A stretch of 64,000 nucleotides of DNA, from assembly GCF_003130705.1 (NCBI RefSeq), contig NZ_CP021354.1, positions 6,386,001 to 6,450,000 of the forward strand, given 5' to 3'. Below the pieces are notes generated by a model. It saw only the letters and a list, made by a program, of their open reading frames with translations. It was not told the origin of the DNA and did not search any database. Positions 7,936 through 16,013 of this stretch are shown piece by piece; the first letter of the stretch is position 1; each line of letters starts with the position of its first letter. The position numbers and the translations under genes are program-made. This DNA comes from Rhodococcus oxybenzonivorans (GTDB taxonomy: Bacteria; Actinomycetota; Actinomycetes; Mycobacteriales; Mycobacteriaceae).

Positions 7936-9393
7936 ATGGTGTCCGGTACACCGAGAATCAGAAGTAGATCACCGGTCGCCGGTCTCGAGCGGGCGCGTCT
8001 GAGTTTCGTCCAGGTGCTCGGGCAGTCCGTTTCCGCGGTCGCACCGTCGGCCGTGATGGTCACGCTGCCTGCTCTCGTCATACCCGACGCGGGCCGGGCG
8101 ACCATTGCGGTGTTCGTCGCGGCGGCGATTCTGATGACGGCGGTCGGCTACTGCATCGGACAGTTCGCCACCCGGATGGTGGCCGTCAGCGGTCTCTACA
8201 GCTACATCGTGAAGGGACTCGGGGCGGTGCCCGGTTTCGGCGGAGGCTGGTCGCTTCTCGTCGGTTACGCGGCCGCGGCCATGGCGAGCACGCTCGGTGC
8301 CGCGAGTTACCTCGCCGCGCTACTCGGCCGAGTCGGGCTTCCGGCGGGGTCGCCCCTCATCGCGGTCCTCGCGGCGATCGTCGGACTGCTCGCCCTTCTC
8401 CTCATGGTCCGGGGCGTGCAATTGTCGGCGCGGATCATGCTCGCCATCGAGGTCTTCGCGATCGTGGCCGCCTCCGCCGCGTTGGTGGTCGCGTTCGTGC
8501 AATCGGTCCGCGAGGGCGCGACCCCATCCGCGGGCGGCGCGAAATCAGGTTCCGCGGTCGGGTTCGCTTTACTGCTCGCGATCACGTCGTTCGTCGGGTT
8601 CGAAAGCGCGGGCACGGTGGCGCGGGAAGCCCGCAACCCGTTCGTCGCCGTTCCCCGCGCCATCCGGTGGACCCCGATCGCCCTGGGTGTTTTGTACGTG
8701 TTCGCGGCCGCCCTGCAGTTGCCGGAGCCGGTGCGGCAGGGAGTCGACTCGCTGCCGATCGTCCTCACGTTGCCCGACACCTCGGGCGCAGGTTCGTCGA
8801 CGCTGTCGATCGTCATGGAACTCGGTATTAGCGCCTCGTGGTTCGCGTGCGTCCTCGGTTCGACGACGGCGCTGTCGCGCACCCTGTTCGCGATGGGCCG
8901 CGAAGGGGTGGTTCCGAACGTGTTCGGCCGGACGCACCACCGGTTCCATACTCCGCATGTGGCGTTGACGGCCGCGATGCCGGTCGTCGTCGCGGTGCCC
9001 GTCTTCTACCTGTTCGTCAGCGGTTCGAGCCGCGACGTCCTGATCGGACTGCTCGCCGTTTCCGCCCACGGCTACGTCCTCGCGTACGTCCTGCTGTGTG
9101 TCGCGACGCCGGCGTTCCTCCGGCGGATCGGCGAACTGACTCGACTTCCCGTGATCGTCGGCGTGCTGACGGCGACCGCGATGGTCGCACTGGTCGGGTG
9201 GGCGGCGTTCTCGCGGACATATGTCGCGGGCGCGGCGACCGCCGTCTACCTGTTTCTGATGCTTGTCGGCGCCGCGGTCTTCGCGATCCGCGCGCGTCGG
9301 TCCCCTGGAATCGAAGAACGGATGGGTGTGTACGACGAGGCCGTGGCCGAAGACCTGCTGGTGCGGTACCGACCGTGGGAGGTCCGCCGATGA
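7936..9393 (+). CDS. APC superfamily amino acid/amine permease
   Basis: 485 aa from ATG 7936, chosen because the homologous region begins just after it (LERARLSFVQVLGQSVSAVAPSAVMVTLP is TM1). About 12 membrane segments. The APC signature is SFVGFESAGTVAREARNPFVAVPRAI. It differs clearly from the permease at 4328, so it is not a recent duplicate. Its TGA overlaps the ATG of the IclR gene (ATGA). Likely imports a substrate of the neighbouring amine pathway, under control of the coupled regulator. Confidence 0.9.
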   Translation: MVSGTPRIRSRSPVAGLERARLSFVQVLGQSVSAVAPSAVMVTLPALVIPDAGRATIAVFVAAAILMTAVGYCIGQFATRMVAVSGLYSYIVKGLGAVPGFGGGWSLLVGYAAAAMASTLGAASYLAALLGRVGLPAGSPLIAVLAAIVGLLALLLMVRGVQLSARIMLAIEVFAIVAASAALVVAFVQSVREGATPSAGGAKSGSAVGFALLLAITSFVGFESAGTVAREARNPFVAVPRAIRWTPIALGVLYVFAAALQLPEPVRQGVDSLPIVLTLPDTSGAGSSTLSIVMELGISASWFACVLGSTTALSRTLFAMGREGVVPNVFGRTHHRFHTPHVALTAAMPVVVAVPVFYLFVSGSSRDVLIGLLAVSAHGYVLAYVLLCVATPAFLRRIGELTRLPVIVGVLTATAMVALVGWAAFSRTYVAGAATAVYLFLMLVGAAVFAIRARRSPGIEERMGVYDEAVAEDLLVRYRPWEVRR

Positions 9394-10145
9394 GTGCCGA
9401 CGACAGAGCCCTGTCGGGGCGTCAGCCGAAGGCCGTCACCAGCGCACTGCGGGTGCTCGAGGAGGTGGCCCGGGCCGGCTCGGGTGTCACAGCGAAAGGC
9501 ATCGCGGCCCGCCTGTCGATGCCGTCGGCGACGACGTACCGACTGCTCAACATCCTCGTGGGCGAAGGTTATGTGGTGCGGCTCCCCGACCTGTCCGGGT
9601 TCGCGCTCGGACAGAAGATCGGAATCCTCGTCGACGCGGCCGTCGTGCCCACCGTATGTGCGGCGGCGCGTGAGGTTCTCGCCGAACTGCGACTGTCGGT
9701 GCGCTTCGGGGTCCACCTGTTCTTCTACACCAACGTCGCCGTCCGCACGGCCGACGCCGACCCCGAATACCCGCCGCCGGAGGACGAGTCGTTTCTCAAC
9801 CAGCACCTTTACGCGTGCGCGGTCGGCAAGCTCCTCCTCGCGGAGAAATCGGAACTCGAATCCGTGTTTCCCCGTTGGGAGCCACGGGCGCTGACAGCCC
9901 GTACGATCGTCGCGAGGAGCGAGCTGCTCGCGAATCTGGACCTGGTCCGGAGCCAGGGCTTCGCCACCCAACTCGCCGAACTCCGGGACGCGTCGGCCTG
10001 CATCGCCGTCCCCATCCGATCCGATACGGGCGCGCTCATAGCGAGCATCGCGCTGTCCGGGCACGTCGATCACCACCACCTGATGCTGAGACACGTCCCG
10101 TCGCTGCAGGAACAGGCCGGCCGGCTCGGACGGTTCATCGCCTGA
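9390..10145 (+). CDS. IclR family transcriptional regulator
   Basis: 251 aa. N-terminal winged helix at about residues 14-75 (ALRVLEEVARAGSGVTAKGIAARLSMPSATTYRLLNIL spans helices 1-3), then a GAF-like IclR effector domain ending ACIAVPIRSDTGALIASIALSG. The start ATG overlaps the permease stop and has GGAGG 8 bases upstream. The effector domain would sense a small organic acid or amine. Probable regulator of the divergent permease and amine oxidase operons; the ATTCTCATTC repeats are candidate sites, although canonical IclR sites are usually palindromic. Confidence 0.9.
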   Translation: MSADDRALSGRQPKAVTSALRVLEEVARAGSGVTAKGIAARLSMPSATTYRLLNILVGEGYVVRLPDLSGFALGQKIGILVDAAVVPTVCAAAREVLAELRLSVRFGVHLFFYTNVAVRTADADPEYPPPEDESFLNQHLYACAVGKLLLAEKSELESVFPRWEPRALTARTIVARSELLANLDLVRSQGFATQLAELRDASACIAVPIRSDTGALIASIALSGHVDHHHLMLRHVPSLQEQAGRLGRFIA

Positions 10146-10162
10146 CCCGGATGGAAGTTCGT

Positions 10163-10936
10163 TCAGGTGCGGGCGGAACCGTTCTTGCCGGCGGCTCGCT
10201 CGCGAACCGTAGCGACGGCGTCACGGATCGGGGTGCGCTGTGTTCGGCCGTGACCCGGAATGAGCAGATCGGCGTCGAGGGTGGCCAGGGCGTCGAGCGA
10301 CGCAAGGGCCTCCTCTTGGGAGTGATGGAACATCGGGAGCAGCAGCTGCGGACCCACTGTGCGGGAAGTGGGGTGCCCCGTCACGAGGCTGTCTCCGGTC
10401 GCCACCGCGCCGACAGACGGTAGGTAGTACGACGTGTGCCCGGACGTGTGGCCGGTGGTCGCCACCGGGAGCGGGGTGCCGGGAAGGTCGAGAGGACCCG
10501 CGGCGGGGAACTCGGCGGCGTGGGGCACGGTGACGTGACGTGTCGCGCCCGCCCGGGCGATGCGCAGGGACCACCGCAACATTCCCGGCCGCCAGATGTT
10601 CTTGACGACGTCCATCTCACCGGCCTGTTCGAGGTACTCCCGCTTGGCGTGTGATGTCTCCACCGCGGACATGTACACCGGCGTTCCGTACTTGTCGCGG
10701 AAGTGGTTGATCGCTCCGATGTGATCGATGTGCGCGTGTGTCAGGAGAATTGCCCGAACATCCTCCGGCCGGCCACCGATGGAACGAATGGATTCTTCCA
10801 CGGCAGGAACGTCGGCGGGGTAACCCGCGTCGATCAGCGTCAGGTCCGTGCCATCCCGCAACAGGACCCAATTGACATCGGTCCCCGTCACACAGAACAC
10901 ATTCTGTTCGACCTCGACCACAGTAGGACTCGGCAC
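10163..10936 (-). CDS. MBL-fold metallo-hydrolase
   Basis: 257 aa. The metallo-beta-lactamase fold signature HxHxDH is LLTHAHIDHIGAINHF (about residues 85-100). The later ligands appear in TGHTSGHTSYYL and AVATGDSLVTG, and the final His is in LLIPGHG. This arrangement matches glyoxalase-II/quorum-lactonase-like hydrolases. Substrate unknown. It is separated from the convergent IclR gene by 17 bp and diverges from the FAH-family gene. Confidence 0.88.
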   Translation of the reverse strand: MPSPTVVEVEQNVFCVTGTDVNWVLLRDGTDLTLIDAGYPADVPAVEESIRSIGGRPEDVRAILLTHAHIDHIGAINHFRDKYGTPVYMSAVETSHAKREYLEQAGEMDVVKNIWRPGMLRWSLRIARAGATRHVTVPHAAEFPAAGPLDLPGTPLPVATTGHTSGHTSYYLPSVGAVATGDSLVTGHPTSRTVGPQLLLPMFHHSQEEALASLDALATLDADLLIPGHGRTQRTPIRDAVATVRERAAGKNGSART

Positions 10937-11027
10937 AGCATCCCCCTCAGCACGTCGCGACCTTCCACGCTAGCAGCCGACACTGTATAACCGGAGGGTC
11001 ACTACCGAGGGGGAGAGGGCAGACGCA

Positions 11028-11933
11028 GTGCGCATCCGGCGAGTACGGACGACGGCAGGAATCGAGCACGAACAATGGCACGCAGATGGGTGGACGAAGA
11101 TTGAATCGGTGCCGGCATGGGCACGATCGCCCTTTACCACTGAGTGGGACATCGACACCGCGGACCGGCACCTACGCAACTCCGTCCAGTTGATGCCGTT
11201 CCAGCCGTTGTCATTTCGCGACTTCATGCTGTACGAGAAGCACAATATAGATGCGTCGCGTGGCTATGCCAGACGTTTCATGCCTGCCGCATACCGGGTG
11301 ACACAGGCCTATGAAGCTCTCCGGCGAGCGCCCTTTCCCCGGTTCACCCCGCCGCGGTTGTTCTATCGGCAGCCCATGTACTACATGGGCAACCACCTGG
11401 CTTTCGTCCCGTCGGGCACCCCGATCGGTGCGCCGTCGTACTCCTCCGCTCTCGACTACGAGCTGGAACTCGGTTTCGTGTTGGCCGAACCATTACTCGA
11501 CGCCACCCCAGCGGAAGCTCTCGCTGCAGTGGGCGCGTTTGTACTCGTCAACGACTTCTCCGCCCGGGACGTCCAGAAAGACGAGATGGACAGTGGCTTC
11601 GGACTGCAGAAGGCGAAGCACTTCGCGAGCTCCATGTCGCCGACCGCCGTGACAGCGGACGAAATACTGCCACACCTCGATCGGCTCACCGGCAGCGTGC
11701 GTCTCAACGGCAAGACGGTGGCCACCGTGTCGAGCGCGGGGATGCAGTGGGGAATCGGTGAGGTTCTCGCTCACGCCAGCCGGTCCGAACAACTCCTCCC
11801 CGGGGAACTGTTCGCGACGGGCACCCTCCCGGGCGGATGCGCCCTCGAGAATGGAGCTTGGCCGGAGCCGGGACAAACCCTCACCCTGACGCTCGACCGG
11901 GTAGGCGAAATCGAACACCCCATCACGGCCTGA
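11028..11933 (+). CDS. Fumarylacetoacetate hydrolase (FAH) family protein
   Basis: 301 aa, GTG start. The C-terminal FAH domain is clear: ALDYELELGFVLAEP provides the E-x-E metal ligands, VLVNDFSARDVQKDEM the conserved NDxSARDxQ segment, and LFATGTLPGGCALENG the GT-GxG loop. The N-terminal 90 residues are the shorter variable part. The family cleaves C-C bonds of 3,5-diketo acids or hydrates/decarboxylates catechol meta-cleavage products with Mg2+. Precise substrate unknown; no other catechol meta-pathway gene is adjacent. Ends in an 11-bp convergent overlap with the DinB gene. Confidence 0.9.
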   Translation: MRIRRVRTTAGIEHEQWHADGWTKIESVPAWARSPFTTEWDIDTADRHLRNSVQLMPFQPLSFRDFMLYEKHNIDASRGYARRFMPAAYRVTQAYEALRRAPFPRFTPPRLFYRQPMYYMGNHLAFVPSGTPIGAPSYSSALDYELELGFVLAEPLLDATPAEALAAVGAFVLVNDFSARDVQKDEMDSGFGLQKAKHFASSMSPTAVTADEILPHLDRLTGSVRLNGKTVATVSSAGMQWGIGEVLAHASRSEQLLPGELFATGTLPGGCALENGAWPEPGQTLTLTLDRVGEIEHPITA

Positions 11934-12519
11934 CTTCCGCCTCCGCGTCGAAATTGAGCGCCGCCTTACGCAGGTACAGATCGCGGAGCAAGGCGATCTC
12001 GGCGCCGTGATGGATGACTTCCCGGTTCACGTGCAACACGAGGGCCGCCATCGAGCGATCCGCGAACGGCCCCTCACTGGGACCGCAGGGACGGGCAAGG
12101 GCATCATCTGTCAGGCTCGCGACTCCTCGCACCCACAAGTCGTACATCTCGTCGAGTTGGTCGAGCGCCTCCGCAGCCGTACCGGCGTAGTCGAAGCTCT
12201 GGTAGTCGACCGGACGACCCCCGAAGTGACTGCTGATACGAGCCCCGAAGACGCCGACGATGATGTGGCCGAGACGCCACGCGATGGTGGTGACCGGTGG
12301 CGGATCCGGTGCAGGAAAGGCGAATTCGATCGTGAAGGCTCCGCTGCCGGCCTGCACGGGCGCGTTCGAAGTGCCGCGCGGGCGCACACTCCAGCAGTCG
12401 GGTACCGGCTCCCAGAAGTATTCGTCGTCACTCAGCCCCGCCAGCCTGCTTCGCAACTGCTGCTGCCAGTGCCAGCTCAGCTGATCACCCAGTTCGTACG
12501 ACGAGTCGAGCGAGTGCAT
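11923..12519 (-). CDS. DinB superfamily protein
   Basis: 198 aa four-helix-bundle protein. It opens with LGDQLSWHWQQQLRSRLAGLSDDEYFWEP, the DinB N-terminal helix with the first metal-binding His. The second and third His are expected in AWRLGHIIVGV and LVLHVNREVIHHGAEIALLRDL; both are present. The final motif H-H-G-A-E-I is typical of DinB_2 and mycothiol-dependent maleylpyruvate isomerase relatives. Actinobacterial members are often thiol (mycothiol) S-transferases, so that role is plausible here but not shown. Confidence 0.85.
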   Translation of the reverse strand: MHSLDSSYELGDQLSWHWQQQLRSRLAGLSDDEYFWEPVPDCWSVRPRGTSNAPVQAGSGAFTIEFAFPAPDPPPVTTIAWRLGHIIVGVFGARISSHFGGRPVDYQSFDYAGTAAEALDQLDEMYDLWVRGVASLTDDALARPCGPSEGPFADRSMAALVLHVNREVIHHGAEIALLRDLYLRKAALNFDAEAEVRP

Positions 12520-12528
12520 CGAAAGTAC

Positions 12529-13140
12529 TCAGTTCTCCTGTGCCAGTTCTACATCGGGGAATTCTACGGTCACACCCTCCGCCATCGGTGGGGCCTCTCC
12601 GGCTTCGGCGTGCCGGAAGAACGTCGGCACACCGAGCGCTGCACGCAGGGTGTAGCGCCCCGGATCCGGCACCGAGAAGTTGTTCGCATAGTGGTAGAAG
12701 GTGCTGTAATAGAAATTCAGCGGCTTCGTCTCCACCACTCGACCGTCGGCGGCCACCACCTCGAGCGTGATCGGCACATTCGGCACGATCCGGCCGGTCG
12801 CTGCCTCGAACGGGATGATCTCGATGTGGTGCGTTTCTCCGGGCGCCGGCTCACGGAAGCGCTGACCGGGACCGTCCGCCTCGTACCACGGCTCGGCCGG
12901 CTCGACGATGTACGCCACCCGCCACGCCCCGGAATCCGTCTCACCACCCTCGGCGGCGATCTCTTCCTCGAGGGTCTCGTACTGCTCTGCCACGCCGGCC
13001 GGCACGGCCTCCGCTGCGGCTGAGGCGCTCGGACCAGCCGTCGCATCGGCCGAGTCGGTGCCGCTGTCACCGCAGGCAGAAGCGAGCGTCACTGCGCCGA
13101 CGGCAGCAAGGGTCATGCACATGCGAGGCATCCGTTCCAT
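12529..13140 (-). CDS. Exported lipoprotein of the P19/Tp34 iron-transport family
   Basis: 203 aa. Type II signal peptide with lipobox LASAC (lipidated Cys23), then an acidic low-complexity linker to about residue 60. The mature domain contains GAWRVAYIVEPAEPWYEADG, PGETHHIEIIPFEAATGRIVP and NFYYSTFYHYANNF, resembling the periplasmic P19 (Campylobacter) and Tp34 proteins that bind iron/copper through His, Met and Glu. P19-like proteins normally accompany an FTR1-type permease; none is next to this gene. A possible iron-box-like sequence lies upstream (13170-13190). Confidence 0.75.
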   Translation of the reverse strand: MERMPRMCMTLAAVGAVTLASACGDSGTDSADATAGPSASAAAEAVPAGVAEQYETLEEEIAAEGGETDSGAWRVAYIVEPAEPWYEADGPGQRFREPAPGETHHIEIIPFEAATGRIVPNVPITLEVVAADGRVVETKPLNFYYSTFYHYANNFSVPDPGRYTLRAALGVPTFFRHAEAGEAPPMAEGVTVEFPDVELAQEN

Positions 13141-13169
13141 AAGGTCCTCCTCAGGGCACCGTAGCGGAA

Positions 13170-13190
13170 CAAGGCAAGGCTAAGTTAGCA
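13170..13190 (-). promoter_or_regulatory. Possible DtxR/IdeR-type iron box
   Basis: Read on the minus strand, CTAACTTAGCCTTGCCTTG matches the DtxR/IdeR 19-bp consensus at 12 of 19 positions (the core TTAGCCT is intact, the right half is degenerate). It sits 30-50 bp upstream of the P19-like gene, where an iron repressor would act. Weak on sequence alone. Confidence 0.3.
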
Positions 13191-13270
13191 CCCGCGATGA
13201 ATCGGATTGGGCGGAATGCACAATCCCCTCACGGGATCCGTTCGGTGTCGCCGAGAACGGTTACCTCGGG

Positions 13271-13432
13271 TTACGAAGTGTGTGTTCGCCTGTCGATGTC
13301 TTTGTCGACGGCGGTGGCGATGTCGTGGACGAGCCGGGAGTGCCAGTGTTTGTGTGCCTCGAGGTCGGCGGTGAGGGCGTGGCAGTCGGGGCACTCCGAG
13401 GAGGCGGGACCGGATTCGGCTGTATTTTCCAT
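13271..13432 (-). CDS. Small CxxC/HxxWH protein, 53 aa
   Basis: ATG at 13430-13432, 53 codons, ending at 13271. It contains CPDC at residues 14-17, then LTADLEAHKHWHSRL with spaced His residues, and a helical C-terminus; this pattern looks like a small zinc-binding fold. It lies 82 bp downstream of the membrane kinase on the same strand and may be co-transcribed. Longer in-frame starts exist upstream, but they add an arginine-rich stretch overlapping the kinase end and look unreal. I do not recognise a named family; function unknown. Confidence 0.5.
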   Translation of the reverse strand: MENTAESGPASSECPDCHALTADLEAHKHWHSRLVHDIATAVDKDIDRRTHTS

Positions 13433-13514
13433 GGCGCTGCGCTTTCTGAGAGAAATCGTTGCTCTTCCACCGTGGCACGGGCGCGACCGATAGTCCACGG
13501 CCGCAGTTGATGCG

Positions 13515-15719
13515 CTAGACCACCCGCTCCAACGCGCGCACGTCAGCATCCAGCTTCCTGTACAACCAGTACACCGCGACGAATGCCAGCCCGGAGGCCG
13601 CGCACAAACCGAGGACCGAATCGCGCACGAGCGGAAGCTCCGCGGGTTCGAGGGTGCTGAATCCGGCCAACACCCCGACGAGGGGCACCGATGCCGTCAC
13701 TGCCAGATAGACAGTGGTTCTCCGACGCAGCCCGTGTAGCACGACGGCGTCGTGCGCGGTCGTGACGCCGTGGCGCAGATAGATGGGATAAACACAGCGG
13801 ACGACGTAGAACGTCGACAGAAAGAAGGTGTACGCAACGGAGATGGTGCCCGACACCAGAACAGTCGTCGCCGCATGGACCATCAACCGGGCCGGAAGGT
13901 CGGTGAACCAGCGAAGAATCATCACCCCCGCCACCGAGGCGCAGATGGCGAACACGAACGTGTTCAGCGCACACAAGTCACCCCAGACCAGTGTTCGCGA
14001 CCGCACTCGCGCGAGGACGGCCTCGTCGTAGCGTCTGCCCTTACGCAAGCCGCGAGGAACCGCGAGCAAATCGCGTGACATGTACGCGTAGATGAGTACC
14101 GCAAGCGGCCAGGCACAGAGGTTGAAAACCACAGTGCTCGTGTAGAGCTTCGAATAGGTGGCATCGGACAGGCGATCGTCGAGCAGTTCCTGGAGGTGCA
14201 CAGCCAGATAGATCGTCGCCAGGCCGATTCCGACCAGCGAAGACGACCACAGGACGGGAGTGGGCCATCGCGAAAGGCGTGCCCGCCAACTGTTCGGAGG
14301 CGGATAGACCAGGTCGCGGGACCTCTTCTCCAGGCACAGGTCGAGTTGCTGTGCCAATTCCGAACCGCACGGGTAGCGGTCCTCACGATCGGGCGACAGA
14401 CACTTCAAAAGCACTCTGCGCAGCGCCATGGGGCAGTCCGGCGGAAGCTCCGACAGGAACCTCGACTCGACGGGCCTGCGCCGCAGTTCGAGCATGCGGG
14501 CGAGCGACGTCTCCGACTCGCCGGCGGACGTCGCGTCCGCGAATGGGCGGCGTCCCGTCAGCAGCTCCCACAACATCACGGCGAGCGCGAAGATGTCGCT
14601 TCGTGTGTCGAGGTCGGCGGCGGTCGCCGGCGAGCCCGGATGGCATGCTTCGAGCTGTTCGGGCGACATGTACGCCAATGACCCGCCGAAGTACGCCAGC
14701 GGACTTGTGCCCTTGATGCGCTTGCTGGAACTGACGTTGAAGTCGGCCAACTTCGGAATTCCCTCGGCGCTCAACAGCACGTTCGCGGGTTTGATGTCTC
14801 GGTGCAATACCCCTCGTTCCGATGCATGCTGAAGCGCGTCCGCGAGTCGCCGGCCCAACCAGGCGACTGTTTCCGGCCACGTCAGTGAGGCAGCCCGACC
14901 GCGAACGGCAGATTCGCTGGGCCGAACCTCGCCCTTGGCGGCAAGGACCCCGTCGACGGCATCGAGCAGCAATTGACCACTGCGGCGCTCCGGAGGAGTC
15001 GCGCGTAGTAGATGCACGACGTCGAGCAGCGTTCCCCCCGGGAGATACTGCATGTAGAGGAGCTTCAATTCGCCGTCCGCAATGAGTCGCTGGTCGAAGA
15101 TCCGCACGATGTATTCGTGATCGAGCTGGGCGAGAGTCTGCGGCTCGATGCCATGGTTGTGGGAAATCTTGACCGCAACCAGTCGCTGCATCGATTGCTG
15201 CCGAGCGAGATACACCTGCGCGAAGGCGCCTGCCCCGATCCTCATCAGGAGGTCGAAGTCGTCGACGCGGTCGCCGACGTCGATGTTGCCGAGAACAACT
15301 TGCGCCCGTGGACGAGCGATCATCGTGCTGCGGTAGTCACTCGTGTACTCGTCGAGCTCAGGGTTTCCCGCCATGGTGGCGGCCATGGTGGCCGCGTCGA
15401 CTCCGCGCGAACTTCGGCGGAGGGCGTGGAATTCTTCGTAGACCAGCTCGGCAGGAAGCGGACCATCTTGCAGCTCCGCGAACTCTTCGCGGTAGTCGGT
15501 CAGTCGTTTGGGGAAGTCGTGCCGAACCCAGCGGTATTCGAGGTCGATCTTGATCAATTCGATCAGTATCGATCGCCGCTCGGCCGGTTCACGGGGTAAG
15601 TAGGCGGACAGGTCAGGTGGGGACCCGGACCCCCAAGCCTCCGAAAATTGTGCCACCACGGTGGCAAGCGCTGTGCGGGTTCGTTCAGCTGATTCGACCA
15701 GATCGGTCGGCTCGTACAT
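13515..15719 (-). CDS. Membrane Ser/Thr protein kinase with N-terminal adaptor region
   Basis: 734 aa. Residues 1-150 are a helical region with W-G-S-G-x-P..L..YL and a DFPKRLTDY segment that resembles the N-terminal part of planctomycete kinases. The kinase domain is about 155-440: glycine loop IGAGAFAQVY (161-170), Lys in VAVKI, HRDIKPAN at 306-313, DFN at 326-328 in place of DFG, and a YMSPEQL activation-loop end. After about residue 485 come roughly six membrane helices, not the single helix plus sensor of Pkn proteins. Substrate unknown. Divergent from the mceA gene. Confidence 0.92.
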   Translation of the reverse strand: MYEPTDLVESAERTRTALATVVAQFSEAWGSGSPPDLSAYLPREPAERRSILIELIKIDLEYRWVRHDFPKRLTDYREEFAELQDGPLPAELVYEEFHALRRSSRGVDAATMAATMAGNPELDEYTSDYRSTMIARPRAQVVLGNIDVGDRVDDFDLLMRIGAGAFAQVYLARQQSMQRLVAVKISHNHGIEPQTLAQLDHEYIVRIFDQRLIADGELKLLYMQYLPGGTLLDVVHLLRATPPERRSGQLLLDAVDGVLAAKGEVRPSESAVRGRAASLTWPETVAWLGRRLADALQHASERGVLHRDIKPANVLLSAEGIPKLADFNVSSSKRIKGTSPLAYFGGSLAYMSPEQLEACHPGSPATAADLDTRSDIFALAVMLWELLTGRRPFADATSAGESETSLARMLELRRRPVESRFLSELPPDCPMALRRVLLKCLSPDREDRYPCGSELAQQLDLCLEKRSRDLVYPPPNSWRARLSRWPTPVLWSSSLVGIGLATIYLAVHLQELLDDRLSDATYSKLYTSTVVFNLCAWPLAVLIYAYMSRDLLAVPRGLRKGRRYDEAVLARVRSRTLVWGDLCALNTFVFAICASVAGVMILRWFTDLPARLMVHAATTVLVSGTISVAYTFFLSTFYVVRCVYPIYLRHGVTTAHDAVVLHGLRRRTTVYLAVTASVPLVGVLAGFSTLEPAELPLVRDSVLGLCAASGLAFVAVYWLYRKLDADVRALERVV

Positions 15720-16013
15720 CGGTAGCTCGGAGTGCCGCCCGAGGCCATCACACAGCGGCTACGCGCGCTGTGGCCTTGTTTCGTTGTCGCCCCACATTGT
15801 GTCCTTCCGCCGAGTCTCCCCCGCTCAAGGGTATCGCTCCGATACGAGCGTATGGGCGCAAAGAGGGGGATCGCCCGCGTTCGAGTATTTGTCTGCAACT
15901 GCTCCGATGCGGCACCAGAGCCGCCCGCTACGAGGCACGATAGATCAAGGCGTGGGCACTGCTGACACAGTCTCCGCCGTCGACCACCGACGGCGATCGT
16001 GAGGGTTGACGAA
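15720..16013. promoter_or_regulatory. Divergent promoter region between kinase and mceA, with a GTATCG palindrome
   Basis: 294 bp without a convincing gene. A 15-bp palindrome GTATCG-CTC-CGATAC lies at 15831-15845 and could be an operator. Nothing else stands out. Confidence 0.35.
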
